DNA of 43,680 nucleotides, taken from positions 1 to 43,680 of IMG/VR virus record IMGVR_UViG_3300034095_000343. The stretch is one strand, 5' to 3'. The DNA is from a virus. The notes below the pieces were generated by a model. It saw only the letters and a program-made list of their open reading frames with translations, did not search any database and was not told the DNA's origin. The translations under genes and the position numbers were made by a program. Shown here piece after piece: positions 38,130-43,680 of this stretch (position 1 is its first letter; every line of letters starts with the position of its first letter).

Positions 38130-38159
38130 TTGAAAATACATTACTAACAACTAATTTTG
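38130..38159 (+). promoter_or_regulatory. Bacteroidota-type promoter of the fiber module
   Basis: TTG (38130-38132) and TAATTTTG (38152-38159) are separated by 19 bases, a full match to the TTG-N19-TAnnTTTG consensus. The box is followed by CTAATATG, so the ATG at 38165 lies only five bases beyond it. With a start point four to seven bases after the box, the mRNA would be leaderless or nearly so. It lies in a 70-base gap after the giant ejection protein gene; no hairpin terminator was seen in that gap. Confidence 0.7.
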
Positions 38160-38164
38160 CTAAT

Positions 38165-38560
38165 ATGCGTACCGCTGCAATTTGCCCCACATGTGCTGTT
38201 TTTGAGAATGCTTTGTGCATCCTCTATAACGGTGAATATTTGACCAATATTGACGTAAACCCTCTTGACTCTCTAGAGGTAGCATTGGAAAAGATAAATG
38301 ACAATCTGGTTCCTGTAACAGGATCTGGTGCTCCTACAGCTGGAGCCATCTATCTTGGACAACTTTACGTGAGAACTTCTGTATCTCCAAACCTGTATTT
38401 TGCTAAGTCAGTGGGTACAGGTGCCTTGGATTGGAGGATTCTTCTTTCTGTTCCTTACACAGGAGCCCCTGAGTATGCTGACAATGCAGCTGCTATTGTT
38501 GGTGGTTTAACAAATGGTCAAGTCTACCGTACAGGTGACGTGTTGAAAATCGTACATTAA
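38165..38560 (+). CDS. Small tail/fiber-associated protein with adaptor motif, 131 aa
   Basis: The N-terminus has a CPTC pair and then CILYNGEYL...NPLDSLEVALEKIND (residues 18-46), the adaptor motif shared with the next gene and with the genes at 399 and 1524. The C-terminus (EYADNAAAIVGGLTNGQVYR then TGDVLKIVH) is a motif I recognise from phage tail proteins, where such a segment ends small structural proteins. Between them is a Gly-rich strand region (GAIYLGQLYVRTSVSPNLYF). No enzymatic residue pattern is seen. It is the first gene after the promoter at 38130 and lies eight bases before the giant fiber gene. It is probably a baseplate or fiber-attachment part, or a short capping fibril. Confidence 0.75.
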   Translation: MRTAAICPTCAVFENALCILYNGEYLTNIDVNPLDSLEVALEKINDNLVPVTGSGAPTAGAIYLGQLYVRTSVSPNLYFAKSVGTGALDWRILLSVPYTGAPEYADNAAAIVGGLTNGQVYRTGDVLKIVH

Positions 38561-38568
38561 TCTAAGAC

Positions 38569-41500
38569 ATGAACGTACTTCCTAACATACTACAGTATGG
38601 AAGTAGTGGCACATCTGGTACATCAGGTGTGTCACAGACTTCTGACTACGTAAATAATTTCCCAGTTTATATAGACCCAGTGGTTCCAGTGGAGCCACCA
38701 CCTAGTGAATTATCATCTAGTCAGAACTCCTTTTTGTCTAAGTTATATGGTAGGACTCTTATTCAGGAGACCCCTATTATTACTAGTGAGCCAATCATTT
38801 ACGTTGCTGCTCCTGATCCTGTGGATCCAGAAGACAACCAATCGTTTATGGCTAAGCTATTTGCTAATGCAAATAACAATACAGCTTTTACAAGCAGCCC
38901 AGTAATATGTGCTGCTGATCCTTGTCCTATTACATTGAACGCCACATGTGTGTTCTATGAAGGACCTAATTTGATCTATACAAAGATCAACACAAACGAC
39001 AATCTCCAAACAGCCCTTGAGAAGATAGAGGCAGCTATTGCTGACGAACTTGCAGGTAGCTCTGGTACGAGTGGCACTTCTGGCACCTCAGGAACGTCTG
39101 GTACAGCAGGTACTTCAGGTACTACTGGCACCAGCGGAACTTCAGGCACAAGTGCTACAGCAGGGACTAGTGGCACCTCAGGTAGCTCTGGCACATCTGG
39201 TACATCAGGAACAAGCGGTACGAGTGGTACTGACGGTAGTGGAGGAACCTCTGGAACCACTGGTACGTCTGGAACATCTGGTACTAGTGGCACTGCTGGA
39301 ACCAGTGGCACCTCTGGTACTACGGGTACAAGTGGCACATCAGGTACAGATGGTAGCGGTGGAACATCAGGCACTTCAGGTACATCTGGAACCAGTGGTA
39401 CAGCTGGCACTTCAGGTACAAGTGGAACCGCAGGAACGAGTGGCACTAGTGGGACAACTGGTACATCAGGTACATCAGGCACCCATGGAACCTCAGGTAC
39501 AACTGGTACTAGCGGTACGTCTGGGACAACTGGAACTTCTGGAACCTCAGGTTCTACAGGTACGTCTGGTACCTCTGGTACTTCTGCAACAAGTGGTACG
39601 AGCGGAACCAGTGGTACAGATGGAACAGGAGGTACGAGCGGTACATCTGGTACGTCATCAACTAGTGGAACTAGTGGTACTACAGGAACCAGTGGGTCAA
39701 GTGGCACCAGTGGAACCTCTGGAACATCAGGAACTGATGGCTCAGGAGGTACTTCTGGCACATCGGGTTCATCTGGTACAGATGGAACTAGTGCAACGTC
39801 AGGAACCAGTGGTACTACAGGTACCTCAGGAACCTCTGCAACTAGCGGAACCTCAGGAACTTCTGGCACATCAGGTACAGACGGAACAGGTGGAACTAGC
39901 GGCACATCAGGTACATCTGCTACCTCTGGGACTAGTGGAAGCTCAGGAACAGATGGTAGTGGTGGTACATCAGGAACAAGTGGAACTAGTGCTACAAGTG
40001 GTAGTTCTGGCACATCTGGAACTTCTGGTAGCAGTGGAACTACAGGCACCTCAGGTTCTTCAGGTACCAGTGGAACATCTGCTACAGATGGCTCAAGTGG
40101 TACTAGTGGAACCAGTGGAACATCAGGGTCTAGTGGTACAGCTGGTACTTCTGGATCAAGTGGCACAAGTGGAACTGATGGAACTGGAGGAACCAGCGGT
40201 ACCTCTGGAACTAGTGGGTCCAGTGGAAGCTCTGGTTCTAGCGGAAGCTCTGGGTCTTCAGGAACCACAGGAACATCGGGCACCTCTGGTAGTTCAGGGT
40301 CTTCAGGTCAAAATGGTGTATCTGGAGGACTTGTATACTATCTAAATCAATCATTAAATACTAGCAGTGCAATAGGCGCTCCTACATATAAACAATGGTC
40401 TGGCACACCTACAGGTGGAGCAGAACAAACAGTGGTAACAAATGTCGCTGGTAGCACTAGAACACTAATTGCTACATTTGCCACTGACTCAAATCAACCA
40501 GGAGTAACAAGTTTACCTTCAGGACTTTGGGCTTGGGTGAACCACTTCTCAATAGATGCCAACGTTAGTTTAAAAGTTGATGTAGAATTATATACATGTG
40601 ATTCAACTGGTGGAAGTGTGGTGCTTTTAGGAACCACCAACCTTGACACTGAGGTGATGACCACCAACACTATTAAAGAGTTTTTCACAGATTTATTCCT
40701 TCCCCAAACTGCAGTGCTTGCCACTGATAGGCTGTATTGTCAAATATATGCTGAGCACACAGGTGCTGGCAATCAAAACATTACATTCTATACTGAAGGA
40801 ACAAGTAACTACTCATACGCACAAACCACATTCACCCCTCCTTCTGGTACATCAGGTACTAGTGGAAGTTCAGGAAGTTCTGGATCTTCTTCCACTTCAG
40901 GCACCTCAGGTACCACTGGTACCTCAGGAAGCTCTGGTACATCAGGTGTTAGTGGATCAAGTGGTACATCAGGAACCACTGGTACGTCTGGAACCACAGG
41001 AACATCTGGAACTTCTGGCACCACTGGTACCTCAGGTACGAGTGCTACATCTGGAAGCTCAGGTACAAGTGGAACCAACGGAACAGGTGGAACATCTGGC
41101 ACCAGTGGCACTACAGGCACCTCTGGTTCAAGTGGTACATCTGCTACATCAGGATCAAGCGGTAGCAGTGGAACATCTGCAACATCTGGAACTTCAGGCA
41201 CATCTGGTACAAATGGTAGTGCTGGCACATCAGGTACGAGTGGATCATCTGGTAGCTCAGGATCATCTGGCACTGCTGGAACAAATGGTAGTCCAGGTAC
41301 ATCAGGTACATCTGGGTCTAGCGGTACAACAGGAACTAGTGGTACGTCAGGATCTTCTGGTACAAGCGGTACAACAGGTACCTCTGGTACTAGTGGTGTA
41401 TCTGGAACCTCTGGAACTAGTGGTACAAACGGTACAGGTGGAACATCTGGTACCTCTGGAAGTAGTGGAACAGCTGGGTCTAGCGGTACATCAGGTTCAT

Positions 41501-43680
41501 CTGGTAGTAGTGGGACATCAGGTACAGCAGGTACTAATGGTAGTCCAGGAACCTCTGGCACAAGTGGATCAAGTGGATCTAGTGGTACAAGCGGTACGAC
41601 AGGTACCAGTGGAACCTCAGGTTCTTCTGGATCTAGTGGTATAAATGTTGGTTCTAGTGCTGTTATTATATTAGGAGCAGGGACATTATCATCTGTTAGA
41701 TGTGGTGTAAGTAACCAATCTACTGCTGCTTTTAGTGCTGCTTTAGGTGGTCAGCTTAACTGTGCAACAGGATTATATTCAGGTACAGTGAGTGGATATA
41801 TTAACGTTTCTAATGGATATATGGCTTTTATTGGTGCAGGAAGAAACAACACTGCATCAGGATATTATTCTGTAATTTCAGGTGGTTCATATAATACAAG
41901 TAGTAATACAAATTCAACAATAGGAGGCGGTAGGCAAAATACAGCTTCAGGGGCTTGTTCAGGTATTTTATCAGGATGTGCAAATTCTGTAAGTGCAGGA
42001 ATGAGTTTTATTGGAGCAGGTAGAGGTAATACAGTAACAGGAGCTTGTAGCGTAATTGCAGGTGGATATATTAATACAGTAAGTTCTGCATATACTTCTA
42101 TAGGGGGAGGTCAATTAAATACAGCTTGTAATACAGGAGCTACAATTGCAGGAGGTCTTTCTAATACAGCTTGTGGACTTTGTTCAACAATAGGTGGAGG
42201 TTATTTGAATAGAGTTTGTAATTATTCTTTTGTAGGAGGTGGACATTGTAATGCTGCCATAGCAGTAACAAGTACTGTTTCAGGTGGATATAGAAATACA
42301 GCATCAGGCACTTATGATGCTACAATTGGAGGAGGTGCAAATAATACTGTTACAGGATGTAGAGCAGCCACTGTATCAGGTGGTGCTTCCAATTCTGCGT
42401 CAGCTCCATTTGCAATAGTTGGTGGCGGTACAAATAACGTTGCTTCAGGATGTATGTCTTTTTTAGGTGGTGGTTGTGGAAATACAGTTTCAGGTGGATA
42501 TGCTTCTTCTCTTTTAGGTGGATGTAGTAATACAGCAGCAGGAACAAGGTCTACTGTGGGTGGTGGTTTATTAAACACAGTTACAGGTGCATCAGGAACT
42601 ATTGCAGGTGGTGAAGTTAACTGTATTTGTTCATCAGGTATATTTGGTTTTATTGGAGGTGGATATTGTAGTAGAGTTTCAGGATGTTCTGCATCAGTAT
42701 TAGGTGGTAGAGCTAATACAGCTTCAGCTAATTGTTCAACTGTAAGTGGTGGCAGCAATAACACAGCTTCAGGTATACAATCAACTATAGGAGGTGGTGT
42801 ATATAACACATCTTCACAAGCATCTTCTACAGTTGGTGGTGGTGCTGTTAATTCAGCTTCTTCTTGGTATTCTACAATATCAGGTGGTTATTGCAATAGT
42901 ATTTGTCATTCAACAGCACAAAATTGTGCAGGATATTCTGTTATAGCAGGAGGACTTGGTAATAATACAACAGGCGGTACTTGGAATGGTTCAAATGGAT
43001 GGACAGTTGCTCCTACTAAAGTAAATGTAGGATGTCTTTCTTTTATAGGAGGAGGATTTCAGAATGTAGCCTCAGGAGCATATTCTGTTTTAAGTGGTGG
43101 GCAATGCAACACAGCAAGCGGTTACAGAAGTTTTGTAGGTTCAGGTTATCAAACTGTAGCATTAGGTTGTCATAGTGTAGCTGTTGGAGGTTTGTTTAAC
43201 TGTGCAACCAACTGTGCAGTAGTGGTAGGTGGTTGTGTTAATACAGCTTCAGGTGCATATTCTTTTATTGGTGGTGGTAGAAATCATACAGCAAGTGGAA
43301 CTTGGTCTACTATATCAGGTGGATATGGAAACCTTGCATGTGGTCAAATATCTGTGGTGGCAGGTGGGTATGGTGTTACTGCTTCAGGATGTCGTTCAAC
43401 AGTTGGAGGTGGTCAGTCTAATGTTGCATCATCTCAATGGGCTACTGTAGGTGGAGGTGTTGGTAATACTGCATCAAACTGTTCTTCTACTGTAGCAGGT
43501 GGTGAATCAAACACTGCAAGTGGTATTCGTTCATTTATTGGAGGTGGTTTAGGAAACACAGCTACACAATGTGTGTCTACAGTAGCAGGTGGTGATTATA
43601 ATGATGCAACAGCATCAAGAGCATTTATTGGTGGAGGTTATGACAATAGTGCATCAGGTAACTATTCTACAATATCTGGC
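38569..43680 (+). CDS. Giant modular tail fiber: adaptor, Gly-Thr-Ser repeats and beta-roll adhesin head (runs off window)
   Basis: The frame is open from ATG 38569 through the last base (1704 codons, no stop), so the C-terminus is missing. Residues 1-20 already contain a GTSGTSG stretch. Residues 52-118 hold a duplicated unit (NSFLSKLY and QSFMAKLF). Residues 127-153 are the adaptor motif (CVFYEGPNL...DNLQTALEKI). Residues 163-579 and 759-1024 are Gly-Thr-Ser repeats with Gly at nearly every third residue, around a globular beta-rich domain (580-758). Residues about 1025 onward are 15-residue repeats of the form xxNTASGxxSTIGGG, like the left-handed beta-roll heads of trimeric autotransporter adhesins. 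A trimeric fiber with collagen-like or extended shafts and a receptor-binding head is the best reading. A self-cleaving chaperone may lie beyond the window. Confidence 0.85.
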   Translation, partial: MNVLPNILQYGSSGTSGTSGVSQTSDYVNNFPVYIDPVVPVEPPPSELSSSQNSFLSKLYGRTLIQETPIITSEPIIYVAAPDPVDPEDNQSFMAKLFANANNNTAFTSSPVICAADPCPITLNATCVFYEGPNLIYTKINTNDNLQTALEKIEAAIADELAGSSGTSGTSGTSGTSGTAGTSGTTGTSGTSGTSATAGTSGTSGSSGTSGTSGTSGTSGTDGSGGTSGTTGTSGTSGTSGTAGTSGTSGTTGTSGTSGTDGSGGTSGTSGTSGTSGTAGTSGTSGTAGTSGTSGTTGTSGTSGTHGTSGTTGTSGTSGTTGTSGTSGSTGTSGTSGTSATSGTSGTSGTDGTGGTSGTSGTSSTSGTSGTTGTSGSSGTSGTSGTSGTDGSGGTSGTSGSSGTDGTSATSGTSGTTGTSGTSATSGTSGTSGTSGTDGTGGTSGTSGTSATSGTSGSSGTDGSGGTSGTSGTSATSGSSGTSGTSGSSGTTGTSGSSGTSGTSATDGSSGTSGTSGTSGSSGTAGTSGSSGTSGTDGTGGTSGTSGTSGSSGSSGSSGSSGSSGTTGTSGTSGSSGSSGQNGVSGGLVYYLNQSLNTSSAIGAPTYKQWSGTPTGGAEQTVVTNVAGSTRTLIATFATDSNQPGVTSLPSGLWAWVNHFSIDANVSLKVDVELYTCDSTGGSVVLLGTTNLDTEVMTTNTIKEFFTDLFLPQTAVLATDRLYCQIYAEHTGAGNQNITFYTEGTSNYSYAQTTFTPPSGTSGTSGSSGSSGSSSTSGTSGTTGTSGSSGTSGVSGSSGTSGTTGTSGTTGTSGTSGTTGTSGTSATSGSSGTSGTNGTGGTSGTSGTTGTSGSSGTSATSGSSGSSGTSATSGTSGTSGTNGSAGTSGTSGSSGSSGSSGTAGTNGSPGTSGTSGSSGTTGTSGTSGSSGTSGTTGTSGTSGVSGTSGTSGTNGTGGTSGTSGSSGTAGSSGTSGSSGSSGTSGTAGTNGSPGTSGTSGSSGSSGTSGTTGTSGTSGSSGSSGINVGSSAVIILGAGTLSSVRCGVSNQSTAAFSAALGGQLNCATGLYSGTVSGYINVSNGYMAFIGAGRNNTASGYYSVISGGSYNTSSNTNSTIGGGRQNTASGACSGILSGCANSVSAGMSFIGAGRGNTVTGACSVIAGGYINTVSSAYTSIGGGQLNTACNTGATIAGGLSNTACGLCSTIGGGYLNRVCNYSFVGGGHCNAAIAVTSTVSGGYRNTASGTYDATIGGGANNTVTGCRAATVSGGASNSASAPFAIVGGGTNNVASGCMSFLGGGCGNTVSGGYASSLLGGCSNTAAGTRSTVGGGLLNTVTGASGTIAGGEVNCICSSGIFGFIGGGYCSRVSGCSASVLGGRANTASANCSTVSGGSNNTASGIQSTIGGGVYNTSSQASSTVGGGAVNSASSWYSTISGGYCNSICHSTAQNCAGYSVIAGGLGNNTTGGTWNGSNGWTVAPTKVNVGCLSFIGGGFQNVASGAYSVLSGGQCNTASGYRSFVGSGYQTVALGCHSVAVGGLFNCATNCAVVVGGCVNTASGAYSFIGGGRNHTASGTWSTISGGYGNLACGQISVVAGGYGVTASGCRSTVGGGQSNVASSQWATVGGGVGNTASNCSSTVAGGESNTASGIRSFIGGGLGNTATQCVSTVAGGDYNDATASRAFIGGGYDNSASGNYSTISG
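39055..40305 (+). repeat. Gly-Thr-Ser repeat block 1
   Basis: About 139 tripeptides of the type G-(T/S)-(S/T/A), with Ala or Ser replacing Gly at a few places (ATA, ATS, STS). The unit GTDGSG or GTDGTG recurs at irregular intervals. Synonymous codons are strongly mixed. The block has almost no stops in other frames, so it gives spurious long reading frames on both strands. Confidence 0.85.
40843..41640 (+). repeat. Gly-Thr-Ser repeat block 2
   Basis: About 266 residues of the same tripeptide repeat. The spacer units here use Asn (GTNGTG, GTNGSA, GTNGSP), whereas block 1 uses Asp (GTDGSG, GTDGTG). It leads directly into the beta-roll domain. Confidence 0.85.
41701..43680 (+). repeat. 15-residue beta-roll repeat array (adhesin-head-like)
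   Basis: Roughly forty or more degenerate 15-residue units follow the form xxNTASGxxS(T/F)(I/V)(G/S)GG, with Asn at position 3 and GGG/SGG turns nearly invariant. Around 30 Cys residues fall mostly at unit positions 8-9 and 1-2. One long insertion (about 42888-43050) interrupts the regular array. The array continues past the window end. Confidence 0.85.

Noticed and set aside
38095-38164. Terminator after the giant ejection protein gene
   Set aside because: The 70-base gap is AT-rich but shows no stable GC hairpin followed by a T run. It is better explained by the promoter at 38130-38159.
38976-40283. Long minus-strand reading frame of Val-Pro-Glu/Asp-type repeats (435 aa)
   Set aside because: It is the antisense of the Gly-Thr-Ser codons, which contain no stops in several frames. 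The real fiber frame runs through it from 38569 to the window end, with ordered domains on both sides.
39038-40345. Second plus-strand frame of Val/Leu/Gln-rich repeats over the same block
   Set aside because: It is an out-of-frame reading of the repeat with no domain before or after it. The same applies to the frames at 40718-41644 (+) and 40809-41561 (-).
39055-41640. Possible CRISPR-like or DNA-level tandem array
   Set aside because: The similarity is at the codon-triplet level with mixed synonymous codons. There are no constant repeats of 25-40 bases with unique spacers, and the region is a continuous coding frame.

Overview
The window reads as part of the late (virion) region of a crAss-like phage (Crassvirales, tailed phage) infecting a member of the Bacteroidota. 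All credible genes lie on the + strand, are packed head to tail, and encode structural or virion-packaged proteins. The strongest diagnostic is a 4175-residue protein carrying a DFDID motif of the double-psi beta-barrel RNA polymerase type known from crAss-like virion polymerases. Supporting signs are the tail ring/muzzle/cargo gene order, start codons without Shine-Dalgarno sequences (often CTAAT just before ATG), and candidate promoters of the Bacteroidota type TTG-N19/20-TAnnTTTG. No integrase, tRNA, CRISPR array, insertion sequence or reverse transcriptase was seen.

Layout. Positions 20-2084 hold a tail-appendage cluster: two small overlapping Cys-rich genes, a tail-collar fiber and a Thr-rich stalk protein, closed by a terminator. 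After a candidate promoter, 2265-12656 encodes a metallophosphoesterase, a conserved ring/adaptor-type protein, an IHF/HU-like protein, a P22 gp4-like head-tail adaptor, and a giant muzzle (tail tubular B-like) protein of 1812 aa with Thr-rich inserts. Two small proteins sharing an N-terminal domain follow; the second looks like a detached C-terminal part of the muzzle. Positions 12656-20459 encode three cargo/ejection-type proteins; the third has its own promoter.

Positions 20459-38094 hold the two giant ejection proteins. The first (4175 aa) combines a hydrophobic N-terminal part, a long coiled coil, an HExxH zincin and the RNA polymerase. The second (1698 aa) has a degenerate zincin-like motif, a PD-(D/E)XK nuclease motif set and a C-terminal hydrophobic segment. 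From 38130 a third promoter drives a fiber module: a 131-aa protein and then a fiber that stays open through the last base (at least 1704 codons), built of an adaptor, two Gly-Thr-Ser repeat blocks around a globular domain, and a long 15-residue beta-roll repeat resembling trimeric adhesin heads.

Working model (inference). The ring, adaptor and muzzle genes build a short tail. The cargo proteins and both giants are packaged and delivered at infection, bringing a polymerase for early transcription together with a protease and a nuclease. The fibers, joined by a shared adaptor motif, bind the host. Late genes would be read by host RNA polymerase from the Bacteroidota-type promoters. All functional assignments come from reading motifs by eye; no database search was run.
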